DNA of 64,000 nucleotides from Zooshikella harenae (GTDB lineage Bacteria > Pseudomonadota > Gammaproteobacteria > Pseudomonadales > Zooshikellaceae). The stretch covers positions 62,001 through 126,000 of the forward strand of contig NZ_JAGSOY010000003.1 in NCBI RefSeq assembly GCF_018837975.1, written 5' to 3'. The notes under the pieces are model-generated. The model did not search any database. It was given only the letters and a program-made list of their open reading frames with translations, and was not told the origin of the DNA. Shown here piece after piece: positions 47,253 to 56,674 of the stretch (positions within the stretch are counted from its first letter, which is position 1; each line of letters starts with the position of its first letter). The translations under genes were made by a program, and so were the position numbers.

Positions 47253-47341
47253 TATACCCTTCATTCATACAACATTTCCATTTTTTTAATTGGTAGTCTT
47301 GACCACCAAGGACGGTGGGAATGCATTATATGGAGGGTATA
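47253..47341. repeat. Degenerate family-1 MITE (89 bp)
   Basis: Begins TATACCCTTCATTCATACAA and ends ATGGAGGGTATA. The internal GACCACCAAGGACGGTGGGA matches the AACACCAAGGATAGTGTGA block of the 8397 copy. The remainder is lost. Confidence 0.6.
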
Positions 47342-47480
47342 TTTATAACTTTTTATGATATATGAATCGTAAATTATATTAGAGTTTTGCTGAAAAATTT
47401 GGTGCGTGGGCTATTTGGACAATAGCGTATAATTACCAGTGATAGTTAGTTAACGTAGTCGTAGTTATAGGGAAAGACGT

Positions 47481-47843
47481 GTGAAACATTCAGTATTGAA
47501 TATACAGGAGAAGTTTTCAACGTTTGACTCACTCTGGTCGCCAAAAATAATCGCAGAGATGAATGACTATCAGTTTAAACTGGCAACGGTCCAGGGGGAA
47601 TTTGTTTGGCATTCTCATACTGATACAGATGAAGTATTTTTTGTTATTGAGGGTGCTCTTGATATTGAATTTCGAGATGAAAAAATAACCTTAAATTCAG
47701 GAAAAATGTGTGTCATTCCAAAAGGAGTTGAGCATAAACCTTATGCAGAAAAAGAGTGTAAAATCATGCTTGTGGAGCCTAGAGGTGTGGTTAATGCTGG
47801 TGATAACGATGGAGAGCTTACAGCAGAAGAGGAATGGGTTTAA
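47481..47843 (+). CDS. Cupin-domain protein (120 aa)
   Basis: A small single-domain cupin beginning at GTG 47481. Metal-binding residues are in WHSHTDTDEVFFVIEGALDIEF (two histidines, glutamate) and in PKGVEHKPYAEKECK. Close relatives are conserved proteins of unknown function; a metal-dependent isomerase, oxygenase or sugar-related sensor are all possible. It stands alone behind the ABC exporter and a degenerate MITE. Confidence 0.85.
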   Translation: MKHSVLNIQEKFSTFDSLWSPKIIAEMNDYQFKLATVQGEFVWHSHTDTDEVFFVIEGALDIEFRDEKITLNSGKMCVIPKGVEHKPYAEKECKIMLVEPRGVVNAGDNDGELTAEEEWV

Positions 47844-47917
47844 ATCTATCTTTAGCTATGGGTGGAGTTAAGGGCAGATGCATCATTTAGCAATTCTGCC
47901 CATACAAAGTTTAATAA

Positions 47918-48208
47918 TTAGTACGCAATTGCTCTATAAGCTAAGTAGACTTCTCCATAATGTTTCCAGCTTCTTTTAATTGCTGTTACAGAAACATCAC
48001 TGTTTTTTGTATAAGCTGAGCTTAAAATGAGAAGTATGCTTAAGTCTGCTTGGTCAATATAGCATGACTCTCCATTGGCGAATGAAACTGCATAATAACC
48101 ATCAGTTCCGCCAGGGAAAGCTTGAATGCTAGATACTTTTGTATCCCAAATAGGGTTGTTAGAAGTGCTTTTTGCTACTTTTTCATTACATTTAACTGGA
48201 AGTTCCAT
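47918..48208 (-). CDS. Hypothetical protein (96 aa)
   Basis: ATG 48208 follows AGGATAGGAAA; a longer version from 48250 has no support. The predicted product is beta-rich, with DGYYAVSFANGESCYIDQADL in the middle, two cysteines (residue 7 of the mature start and the one in GESCYID) and a C-terminal AYRAIAY. I recognise no family. No signal peptide is seen. It is isolated, with more than 400 bp of AT-rich sequence upstream. Its reality rests on the ribosome site and its balanced composition. Confidence 0.5.
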   Translation of the reverse strand: MELPVKCNEKVAKSTSNNPIWDTKVSSIQAFPGGTDGYYAVSFANGESCYIDQADLSILLILSSAYTKNSDVSVTAIKRSWKHYGEVYLAYRAIAY

Positions 48209-48635
48209 TTTCCTATCCTTTAAATGAGTATTATTAGCTACTTTAATCAAAAGTCCTTTTATATCAATAAGTTATTTATTGAATGTGGGTTTTGATTAAA
48301 CCTTTTTTATTGTTTGCTAGTCTTGTCGTTTTCGACGTCAAATTAAATGTAGCACTCATAGTAAATTCTGCATGAATTGTGTGTTAACTTTTGGAGTGAA
48401 GCATTACTTTTGTACTGTATGAGTAAATAAATACTGGCGGTACCTGTCTAGTATTGGTGCAGTAAATAAGTAGGTAACTTTATTTGGCGTTCGTATAATA
48501 ATTATATTTAAAGCGGGATGATTGACTTTTTACTTACTTTAAAGAATTATATGAAATTGCCGGGCAATTGCATATAAAAATAATTTGTGATGAGTATAGA
48601 TTGTGCCAATGCAGCGCATGAATTAATTTGTTCCT
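48209..48635. other. AT-rich intergenic region
   Basis: No supported gene, RNA or repeat seen. AT-rich with short T- and A-tracts only. Confidence 0.5.
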
Positions 48636-48900
48636 CCTACAGCAGAAGAGCTTCCCTGGTCTCTACGGCTCACGGTGCTCCCAACACCTGTTTCACAAAC
48701 CCATTCAAGCACTGCAAAACCACGCTTTGCTATACCTCAATCATGATTAAATGAACAGCTGTGGTATTTCGATGTACGCCAAAGGCTGGATAATGCCCAT
48801 CGAATGTTTGCCGCAAGGATGCGGTAACTATCTTGACAAACAGCGGCCTCCAGGAAAGGATTCGCCGCGTATTCGAAGGGCGTTATGCAGATGTTGGACA
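48636..48900. repeat. Dispersed repeat family 2, joined copy
   Basis: The left part, CAGCAGAAGAGCTTCCCTGG to CTGTTTCACAAAC, resembles 4311-4410. The right part, GCCGCAAGGATGCGG then CCAGGAAAGGATTCG, resembles 5596-5660. The two parts are 100 bp apart here but 1.2 kb apart at the left end of the window. Non-coding; directly followed by a MITE. Confidence 0.45.
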
Positions 48901-48937
48901 AAGGTGCTTTAGAAAATGGCTTTTATAAAGGTAAAGT

Positions 48938-49063
48938 TATACCCATAACGAAGGGTTTTTAGGCGCGGCCGTCAAGTGATGAAGCCCCAAGAGCTTATAT
49001 TAATAAGTGACTGGGGTGAAGAACGCTGACAACAAAGCCTAAAAATGATTTGTGAAGGGTATA
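48938..49063 (+). repeat. MITE-like repeat, family 1, short copy (126 bp)
   Basis: Starts TATACCCATAACGAAGGG and ends TTTGTGAAGGGTATA. It keeps the GATGAAGCCC...TTATATTAATAAGTGACTGG core but lacks about 60 bp of the 28929 copy. An 8-bp inverted repeat GAGGTAAG/CTTACCTC lies just beyond at 49096-49124. Confidence 0.8.
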
Positions 49064-49255
49064 TATGCGATTGCCCTGGGTGAGGTTGTTTTTTAGAGGT
49101 AAGCGTTGCGTATAAACTTACCTCAATATATGCTGATTATTGGAATAGTGAGTAGATGTTTTAAAATACTTTCCAAAAGGTGTCGCAGTGTTTGATGGAA
49201 TATTGATCGGTTGAATAAATAGTTAATAAAAGTTGAACGAGTTAATTAATAAGCC

Positions 49256-50641
49256 TTAAATAATAACCTGGTCGCGCAATGTTTGTGCTGCTTTTTCAAG
49301 CGACTTGATGATTTTTTCTTTATCGTAGCGTTCAACATTTGCTGTATCTAAGTACATGGAAAAACCTTGTATTTCATGCTCAATAAAACTTTGTCGTGCC
49401 CCCAAGTCTCTTCGGAAGTCAACAACCTGATAAATAGGAACTGGGCGACTAAAACCTTTGACTGAAATTTTTCCTTTATCACGGCACATGATGACGTCTT
49501 TGATCATGGAGTAAGTTTCGTAAGCAATAAGGATTTCATTTGGTTCAGCACTACTTTCCAAGCGACTGGCTAAGTTAACTTCCTTACCGATCAGGGTATA
49601 GTCCATTCGGGACTCAGCACCGAAGTTACCTACGGTACAGTACCCAGTATTTATCCCCATGCGAATTTCGAGTGGTTTGCGCACGCCTTGACTGCGCCAT
49701 TGTTGGCGGAGCACTTTCATATGCTTGCGCATGGCAATTGCCATTGATACAGCCGCAATGGCATCTTTTTTAGCTCCTTGGCTTTTGGGGTCACCAAAAA
49801 ACACCATCATGCTATCACCCACAAATTTATCAATGGTGCCACCAAAGCGCAGTGCGATTTTGGACATTTCGGTGAGATAATTATTCAATAAATCTGTGAG
49901 TGCTTCTGCTTCCATTTCCTCTGATAATTCAGTAAATCCTTTAATATCAGAAAAGAATATAGAGAGCTTTTTACGCTGGGTTTCTAGGCGAATATCACGT
50001 TTACCTGAGAAAATAAGATGGTGTAATTGAGGAGAGATGTACTTGCGAAGGTTGTTCGCAATGATCATGTTTTTTTCTTTAAGTAGCTTTACTTCTTCCT
50101 GAGCATGACTGTACTCAACAGCTAACGAATAAAAATAGTAAGCCACATACAGTATGTAAACGCCACCACTAATACCACTACTAATAATCACTAGAATAGG
50201 CGGCGCAGAAGCTAGCATACTGCCACCGAATAAATAACCCACCATGGCACTGGCTATTAAGAAGAGATTGCTGGTTGCCAACAACCGTGTTCCAGCAAAG
50301 ATTAAAGTGCTGAACTCAAGCATGATGATGAAGATTACGGTTGAGGCAACTGAAAAGCCAATCAGTCCAATCAACAAGCCACAGTGGACCGCATCAAAGT
50401 AGTGTAAAACCCGCCTTGTGGTGAAGTTATGTTTTACTACAAAGTGTCTGGAAATGAGATAGCTAATATGAGGGTATATTAGTGCATAGATAAGCAACCA
50501 CAGGGTATTATGCGCCAGATGGTTGGTATAGGAGGCGGCTGCGATCATCACTGCTGCGGCTAAATAAGCCAGTATGCGAATGTTATAGTCGCGAATAGCA
50601 GGACTTTGACTCAGAGTGGTACTACTGATCCTTTTCTGCAT
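49256..50641 (-). CDS. Membrane-bound class III adenylate/guanylate cyclase
   Basis: A 461-residue protein with an N-terminal membrane part of about six helices (residues 20-180), a short coiled-coil linker (YSHAQEEVKLLKEKNMIIAN), and a C-terminal class III cyclase domain. Metal aspartates are in IFFSDIKGFTEL and VGDSMMVFFGD. The substrate-selecting lysine in GTIDKFVGD and the threonine in MDYTLIGKEVNLASRLES suggest ATP as substrate; the transition-state asparagine and arginine are in VNLASRLE. It should make cAMP in response to a membrane or extracellular signal. Monocistronic. Confidence 0.88.
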   Translation of the reverse strand: MQKRISSTTLSQSPAIRDYNIRILAYLAAAVMIAAASYTNHLAHNTLWLLIYALIYPHISYLISRHFVVKHNFTTRRVLHYFDAVHCGLLIGLIGFSVASTVIFIIMLEFSTLIFAGTRLLATSNLFLIASAMVGYLFGGSMLASAPPILVIISSGISGGVYILYVAYYFYSLAVEYSHAQEEVKLLKEKNMIIANNLRKYISPQLHHLIFSGKRDIRLETQRKKLSIFFSDIKGFTELSEEMEAEALTDLLNNYLTEMSKIALRFGGTIDKFVGDSMMVFFGDPKSQGAKKDAIAAVSMAIAMRKHMKVLRQQWRSQGVRKPLEIRMGINTGYCTVGNFGAESRMDYTLIGKEVNLASRLESSAEPNEILIAYETYSMIKDVIMCRDKGKISVKGFSRPVPIYQVVDFRRDLGARQSFIEHEIQGFSMYLDTANVERYDKEKIIKSLEKAAQTLRDQVII

Positions 50642-50900
50642 GGTAATTAAACTGCACTTATACTGCGAGCTGACTATAAATCACTAATTGATTTGCCTGA
50701 CTTACAAAATCATTGAATCACTATGGATTCAGATTAGCTCTTAAGTTGTTCCCTGCAACACCTTTACACAAACCTAATGATGGCAAACAGTAAGTTTAAA
50801 GCAGGAATATACAAGCTGGGTAGGCAAAAACCGGAAATTTTACGGGACTTTATCATAAAGTATTAATGCTCGCTCATTTTATTTTCCTGACTGGTAAGTT

Positions 50901-51623
50901 TTAGGCTGACTGTTGTATAGCTGTTGCAGCTGATGTATCAGATGGTTGCTTGGTTAACACAAGACCAAACGGTTGAGGACAATACAATGCCGATAAGCGG
51001 GCATTATCGATAGTTTCAGGGATGCACAGTAGGGTGTACTTCAATGCGGTTTTAAGGTCAATACGGTGACCAATTGAAATATAAACTGGGGGTAACGGAC
51101 TACACACCCGAAGGAGTGCACTGTGGTATAAGTTATCTGTCTTTAAAGGGAACCATGCCCCACGGTTTTTACCTAACCGCTGGCTTATCTCGCCAGGAGG
51201 TGCTGAACGGATACCAAATGTTGGTGTGTTCGTGAGTAAGCCAATGTGACTGGCAATGCCAAAGCGGGTTGGTGGGATCAATCCTCGTCCATCACAGATG
51301 ATTAGGTCTGGTGTTCTTTGTAGCTGCTGCAATGTTTTAACGATCAAGGGTGCTTTGCAGAATGAAAAGACGTTAGGTGCCAGAGGGTCTGACAGCTTTT
51401 CTGAAAGCACATATTGCTCAACAATTTTCAGGTCTGGCAATGACAACAGTGAGACTTTAGCACTACCACAACCATTATGTTGGTTGTAGGCAAACTGAGC
51501 CCGAGCGATAAAACGAACAGTACGAACTTGATTGTCCGTTACTATCCATTCCCGCAGATATTTTTGAATAGCCTCCGCTTGTGGTTGTGTCACTTGCCAG
51601 GGATGGAGTTGATGTATTTTCAT
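50901..51623 (-). CDS. Endonuclease V-like protein, catalytic residues substituted
   Basis: A 240-residue homologue of endonuclease V (Nfi), recognised from RTPDLIICDGRGLIPPTRFG, ASHIGLLTNTPTFGIR and YISIGHRIDLKTAL. Compared with E. coli Nfi, the metal-binding aspartate of the first strand (GADVGF) is glutamine here (IARAQFAY, Q43), the catalytic glutamate of SFREYP is lysine (SFCKAP, K90), and DGHGISHP reads DGRGLIPP; only the aspartate of CDGRG (D111) and the GHR histidine survive. The usual inosine-DNA nicking activity is therefore doubtful, though nucleic-acid binding could remain. The frame is intact with no premature stop. A proline- and threonine-containing C-terminal tail is extra. 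Confidence 0.78.
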   Translation of the reverse strand: MKIHQLHPWQVTQPQAEAIQKYLREWIVTDNQVRTVRFIARAQFAYNQHNGCGSAKVSLLSLPDLKIVEQYVLSEKLSDPLAPNVFSFCKAPLIVKTLQQLQRTPDLIICDGRGLIPPTRFGIASHIGLLTNTPTFGIRSAPPGEISQRLGKNRGAWFPLKTDNLYHSALLRVCSPLPPVYISIGHRIDLKTALKYTLLCIPETIDNARLSALYCPQPFGLVLTKQPSDTSAATAIQQSA

Positions 51624-51865
51624 GCAGTGCTTGCTTAATTCACACTATCAATATTATTTATGTCACAAAACTGACTAATCCTAGCTTGAGTCTAGAAGGA
51701 ATGGAAGTCGATTTAAACTAAAAAAATCGATAGACTGCCATGCAAATGAAAATAAATCTCATTTAGTAGGTGTTTATTTCAGTGATGAAGCCTAACGTTA
51801 TTACCTTTAGGCGAGTTGCTGTTGTTCTTAAGAGCCACTATGAAGCAATGTTGATTGGAACAATT

Positions 51866-52426
51866 ATGGATACACTGACAGCACTACATACACGCGTTTC
51901 TTTTCCCCGTCTGAGTGAACCTGCACCCAGTGAAGCCCAGTTAGAGGCTATATATCAAGCAGCTTTACGTGCACCAGACCATGCGATGCTGAGACCCTGG
52001 CGCTTTTTAACAATCACAGGAGAGCAACGGAGTCAGTTAGGTCAGCTTTTAGTGGAAGCAGCTAAACTAGCAAGCCCACAATTAACAGATGCAGAAGAAA
52101 ATAAGCTGCTACAAGCACCCTTGCGTGCCCCTTTGTTAGTGGCTGTTATTTGCTCTCCACGCTTTCATGAAAAAGTACCAGAATTGGAGCAGCTGTTATC
52201 AACGGCAGCGGCAGTACAAAATATGTTACTTGCAGCCCATGCACTTGGCGTAGGTGCTATGTGGCGAACAGGGCTGATTAGCTACCATGAACATGTGAAA
52301 CAAGGTTTAGGGTTGAGGAACACCGAGAAGCTGTTGGGCTTTATCTATATGGGACAACCACTAGGACAGCCCAAGCCAATACAGCCCCTTGATACCAAGG
52401 ACTATTTTCAACCCTGGCAAGGTTAA
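51866..52426 (+). CDS. ydjA: NAD(P)H nitroreductase, YdjA-like
   Basis: ATG 51866 gives 186 residues, close to E. coli YdjA (183); upstream starts to 51770 add a non-conserved leader. The flavin-binding nitroreductase fold shows LHTRVSFPRLSEPAPSEAQL, QAALRAPDHAMLRPWRFLTI with the FMN-contacting residues, and LLAAHALGVGAMWRTG for the second FMN segment. It is a minimal member of the superfamily, reducing nitro compounds or acting in another flavin reaction. Divergent from the endonuclease V-like gene, with 242 bp between. Confidence 0.9.
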   Translation: MDTLTALHTRVSFPRLSEPAPSEAQLEAIYQAALRAPDHAMLRPWRFLTITGEQRSQLGQLLVEAAKLASPQLTDAEENKLLQAPLRAPLLVAVICSPRFHEKVPELEQLLSTAAAVQNMLLAAHALGVGAMWRTGLISYHEHVKQGLGLRNTEKLLGFIYMGQPLGQPKPIQPLDTKDYFQPWQG

Positions 52427-53193
52427 TCTCGTTTAGACTGGGCAGCAGACTTTGTCGAGTACCTATTTGTAAACAGAAAGTGTGCTGCTTTAGCTAAAAG
52501 GGTTGATTGGAAGAGTTGAAGTGATTAAGTAATTACTCACCCATAAATGACTAACATCCTCAAACTTATTTTGTATATAAATAATGAACTGTCAAAATAA
52601 TATACAATCCACTTGAGAAAGCCCTCATTCCCGTCTATTAGTTTTTAAATGAATCTTCTTGATTGAATCTTTATGGTTGCTGCTTGATCGATTTCAAGAA
52701 TATGGTTGGTTACTTAGTCAAATGAGTTTCGTGAGGTGTTTTTGCGATCATTAGTGTGATTAGTGTCTCATGAAAAGGCTCTATTCTTTCGACGTTATCT
52801 TATGGCCTTCACAGAAATAGCGAATGTGAATTGTTAAACTTGTCGTTATTACTAGGCCTAATAATGAAGTAGTAACCTAATTATTTTCATTAATGCTTTA
52901 ACTAAGTGAAGTGTTAATAAAACTGTGTATGGATTTGGCCTGTAATCAGTGTCTATTTTCCTGCCTATTTGCATCGACATCATTAGCATTTATTAGATGA
53001 GGTGTATGTTCAACGCCCTTTAAGCAGGAAGGTTGGTCTTGCTTATTAAGGTTGCAATGAGAACTTAGCAGTGCGCGACACAAGGTTGATTCAACATCGG
53101 CGCTTTATTTCAAACGTAGTAAATAAATTTGGCTCCAGTGACGGATTATTACTGGGACTTAATAAGGATGGCATAATCAGCTAGGTATCTTTG
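52427..53193. other. Intergenic region upstream of prsK
   Basis: 767 bp without a supported gene. I looked for a sigma-54 -24/-12 site (GG-N10-GC) near prsK and did not find a convincing one; GGAAGGTTGGTCTTGC around 53030 has the wrong spacing. Nothing else recognisable. Confidence 0.5.
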
Positions 53194-55299
53194 ATGGATT
53201 ATCTGGGTCTGTTTAGTTACAGCGTGACTGCACTGGCTTATTTTGTACTAAGTCTGTTGTTATGCACCAGTTTACGTGGACGATCATTAGGGGGCTTGTT
53301 ACTTGTTGCCACAACTGCAACGACTATCTGGGCAATTACAGTTGTTTGGGTAAACTGGCATGAACGTTGGTTTTTAGTCGATAGTTTACCCATTGAACTA
53401 CTTCGTAGCTTTGTTTGGTTGTGGTTTCTCAGTAGGTTATTTGCGTTTACGGAATTACAGAGCCGAAAACTGTTTCGTTATGGCAAGTCAGTTGTTCTTT
53501 GTGCTGGCTTGATATTGTTCTGCTATGAACTCAGTCCTGAGATACAGCTTTGGAGCCAGATGCATAGCCAGGCTAATTGGCGAATTATTGGTCATCTTGG
53601 CATATCAATTGTTGGGCTGTTCTTACTTGAGCAGCTTTATCGGAATACTCAAGTATCCAAGCGTTGGGCTGTTAAGCATATTTACCTTGGCCTGGCGGCT
53701 ACCTTTGCGTTTGATTTTATTCTGTATGCTGAAGCCCTTTTATATAGCCATATTAACCTAGCATTATGGAATGCTAGAGGGTGGCTTTTGGCCTTTGTTG
53801 TACCTTTGATTGGTTTATCTTCAGCGCGTAATCCGAACTGGGCGTTGGAAGTATTTGTTTCTCGCCGGATTATTTACAGTACTTCCGTCTTGGTTATTAC
53901 CGGGCTTTATTTACTGCTCATGGCCATAGCCGGGTTCTATATTCGTGACTTTGGTGGGCAGTGGAGTGAAGTTATACTTGCTGTATTCATAGCACTTGCT
54001 ACGGTAAGTTTGTTAGTCCTGCTTTTATCCGCTCAAGTACGTTCTAAATTTAAGGTCTTAGTTAATAAGCATTTTTTTCACTTTAAATATGACTACCGTG
54101 ATGAGTGGTTGCGGTTGAATAATGCACTTGTCTCCAATGAGCCTGCAGAGCCCTTACAACAACGTTGTATTCGGGTTATGGCGGATACGGTTGATAGCCC
54201 GGCAGGTGTATTGTGGCAAAAAAATCGTAAAGGTATTTATCGCGCTGTGTTTGCTTGGAATTTACCTCTTCCTGAGGATTGTTGTGAAACGCTCCAAGGG
54301 GAATTAATTCCTTTCTTATTACACAAGCGCTGGGTAATAAATAAACAAGAATATGATGACAATAAGTCACTTTATGATGGCATTGTATTACCTGATTGGT
54401 TTACCCAGCAAAGTGCACATTGGTTAATTGTGCCTCTTATTAATCATGATGACCTTTATGGCTTTATTGTACTTTGTCAGCCGCGGGCCCCTCGAACCGT
54501 TAACTGGGAAGATCATGATCTATTGAAGATGATTGGTTATCAACTAACCAATTATTTGGCTTTGGTGGATGCCAGTGAAGAGTTAGCCAGTGCACGACAG
54601 TTTGAGGCTTATAACCGGCTTTCAGCCTTTATCGTGCATGACTTGAAGAATCTTGTAGCACAACTGTCGTTAATTGTGACGAATGCAGATAAACACAAAC
54701 GTAACCCTGAATTTATTGATGATGCCATTGATACATTATCGAATGCTGTAGCCAAAATGAATCGTTTGTTGGAGCAATTAAGGAAAGGCAAAGTGTCGGG
54801 TTCTGCAAAAGCATTGGCTGATCTTAATGACCTGGCGGCAGCTGCTGTCAAGCAGCAGTCTAACAATCAACCCGTTATTACGCTTGAGCCTGCTAACCAA
54901 CCACTTACAGTTGTTATTGATGGAGAAAAAATGGTCTCAGTATTGGGACATTTATTGCAGAATGCGCAAGATGCTACAGAAAATACAGGGTGGATTAAGT
55001 TGCGACTGACGCAAGATCAACATGAAGCAGTCATTTCGATTGCAGATAATGGCTGTGGTATGGACCAGACATTTATTCGAGATCGTCTTTTTAAACCATT
55101 TGATACCACAAAGGGCAATGCAGGAATGGGTATTGGGGTATTTGATAGTAAAGCTTTTATCGAAGGTCTAAATGGTTCTATGAGTGTCACCAGTGTGCCA
55201 GGAGAGGGTACAGAGTTTACGTTGCGGCTACCCCTTCACCTTGATCAACGGGAAGTAGGTACAAAAAATATGGAGGATGAACAAGCATGTCAGGTTTGA
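53194..55299 (+). CDS. prsK: PrsK-type sensor histidine kinase (PEP-CTERM system)
   Basis: ATG 53194 is preferred over TTG 53191. The 701-residue protein has an N-terminal membrane region of about eight helices (to residue 285), a GAF-like domain (about 310-455), and a kinase core: H-box FIVHDLKNLVAQLSLI, N-box VLGHLLQNAQDAT, ATP-lid ISIADNGCGMD and KGNAGMGIGVF. This layout and the HDLKN box are those of PrsK, the sensor kinase linked with the XrtA/PEP-CTERM exopolysaccharide system. It overlaps the response-regulator gene by 13 bp, so kinase and regulator are made together. The signal is unknown. Confidence 0.9.
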   Translation: MDYLGLFSYSVTALAYFVLSLLLCTSLRGRSLGGLLLVATTATTIWAITVVWVNWHERWFLVDSLPIELLRSFVWLWFLSRLFAFTELQSRKLFRYGKSVVLCAGLILFCYELSPEIQLWSQMHSQANWRIIGHLGISIVGLFLLEQLYRNTQVSKRWAVKHIYLGLAATFAFDFILYAEALLYSHINLALWNARGWLLAFVVPLIGLSSARNPNWALEVFVSRRIIYSTSVLVITGLYLLLMAIAGFYIRDFGGQWSEVILAVFIALATVSLLVLLLSAQVRSKFKVLVNKHFFHFKYDYRDEWLRLNNALVSNEPAEPLQQRCIRVMADTVDSPAGVLWQKNRKGIYRAVFAWNLPLPEDCCETLQGELIPFLLHKRWVINKQEYDDNKSLYDGIVLPDWFTQQSAHWLIVPLINHDDLYGFIVLCQPRAPRTVNWEDHDLLKMIGYQLTNYLALVDASEELASARQFEAYNRLSAFIVHDLKNLVAQLSLIVTNADKHKRNPEFIDDAIDTLSNAVAKMNRLLEQLRKGKVSGSAKALADLNDLAAAAVKQQSNNQPVITLEPANQPLTVVIDGEKMVSVLGHLLQNAQDATENTGWIKLRLTQDQHEAVISIADNGCGMDQTFIRDRLFKPFDTTKGNAGMGIGVFDSKAFIEGLNGSMSVTSVPGEGTEFTLRLPLHLDQREVGTKNMEDEQACQV

Positions 55300-56642
55300 A
55301 AAAAACCTTACTTATTGTGGAAGATGACACCGGCCTTCAGAAACAGCTTAAATGGTGTTTTGAGCAATATGAAACCATTATCTGTGGTGATCGAAATGAA
55401 GCAATAAAGCACTTGCGTAGAGCAGAGCCGCAAGTCATAACAGTGGATTTGGGATTGCCTCCTGATCCTGCCAATGCCAGCGAAGGTTTAAAAACGGTTG
55501 AGGATATTTTAGCCTTATCACCGACAACAAAGGTGATCGTTGTTACAGGTAATGATGACCGGGAAAATGCTATTAAATCGATTGCTCTAGGGGCTTATGA
55601 CTTTTATCAAAAACCAATAGATACTGATGTATTGGGGATGATCATTGAGCGTGCTTTTCATCTACATGAGTTAGAAACTGAAAATCGTATTTTGGCAGCA
55701 CGTGAAGGACATGAAGCACTACAAGGTATTATTGCTTGTAGTCAAAGTATGCAAAAAATTATTCGCAGTATTGAAAAAATTGCGCCAACAGATGTCACAG
55801 TGTTATTACTGGGGGAAAGTGGTACAGGTAAAGAGGTTTTAGCCAGAGCGCTGCATAATATGAGTGAGCGTAAGGATAAGCCTTTTGTGGCTGTTAACTG
55901 TGCGGCTATCCCAGAAAATTTACTTGAAAGTGAACTGTTTGGTTATGAAAAAGGTGCATTTACCGGCGCGGTTAAACAAACTAAAGGTAAAATAGAGTAT
56001 GCCGTAGGTGGTACATTCTTTTTAGATGAGGTGGGTGATTTACCTATGGCCTTGCAGGCTAAGTTGCTTCGTTTTTTACAGGAACGGGTGATTGAGCGTG
56101 TTGGTGGCAGAGAGGAAATACCTGTTGATGTTCGTGTAATTTGTGCGACTCACCAGGATTTACCCATACTGATTGAAGAAGGACGTTTTAGAGAAGACTT
56201 ATACTATCGTATTAGTGAAATAACACTGAAAATTCCACCGTTACGCGAGCGTGAAGGGGATGCAATTATCCTTGCGCGAATGTTATTGCAAAAGTATTGT
56301 GAACAGCACAAGCGTAATTTGAAAGGGTTCACGAATGACGCACTTGATGCGCTTGCCAGTTATCGGTGGCCTGGCAATATACGAGAATTAGAAAACAGAT
56401 TGAAACGTGCAGTGGTTATGGCTGATGGCAAACTGCTTACGCGTGAAGATTTGGAACTAGAAGATATTGAAGTTGAGAATTTTCCATTTAACTTGAAAGA
56501 AGTCAGAGAAAAAGCAGAGAAAGAAGTGATCAATCGAGCCATTGGGTACACCAATAATAACATTTCTAAAGCTGCCGATTTATTAGGTGTCACTCGGCCA
56601 ACACTTTACTCGCTGATGCACAAGTATGGAATTATGGAATAA
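55287..56642 (+). CDS. prsR: PrsR-type sigma-54 response regulator
   Basis: A 451-residue NtrC-class regulator. The receiver domain has the phospho-aspartate in ITVDLGLPPD. The sigma-54-activating AAA+ domain shows Walker A LGESGTGKEVLAR, the sigma-54-contacting GAFTGA loop in GYEKGAFTGAVKQ, and Walker B FFLDEVGDLP. The C-terminal Fis-like helix-turn-helix is NNISKAADLLGVTRPTLYSL. It matches the PrsR (PEP-CTERM-box response regulator) architecture. The gene overlaps prsK and precedes prsT by 32 bp. It should activate RpoN-dependent promoters, probably of exopolysaccharide or PEP-CTERM genes elsewhere; none is evident in this window. Confidence 0.92.
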   Translation: MSGLKKTLLIVEDDTGLQKQLKWCFEQYETIICGDRNEAIKHLRRAEPQVITVDLGLPPDPANASEGLKTVEDILALSPTTKVIVVTGNDDRENAIKSIALGAYDFYQKPIDTDVLGMIIERAFHLHELETENRILAAREGHEALQGIIACSQSMQKIIRSIEKIAPTDVTVLLLGESGTGKEVLARALHNMSERKDKPFVAVNCAAIPENLLESELFGYEKGAFTGAVKQTKGKIEYAVGGTFFLDEVGDLPMALQAKLLRFLQERVIERVGGREEIPVDVRVICATHQDLPILIEEGRFREDLYYRISEITLKIPPLREREGDAIILARMLLQKYCEQHKRNLKGFTNDALDALASYRWPGNIRELENRLKRAVVMADGKLLTREDLELEDIEVENFPFNLKEVREKAEKEVINRAIGYTNNNISKAADLLGVTRPTLYSLMHKYGIME

Positions 56643-56674
56643 CTGTTGTACCTATAAAGAAGGATAGCTGTGTA

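Noticed and set aside
52900-53190. Sigma-54 promoter for prsK
   Set aside because: Candidate GG and GC pairs have 8 or 12 bp between them instead of 10.
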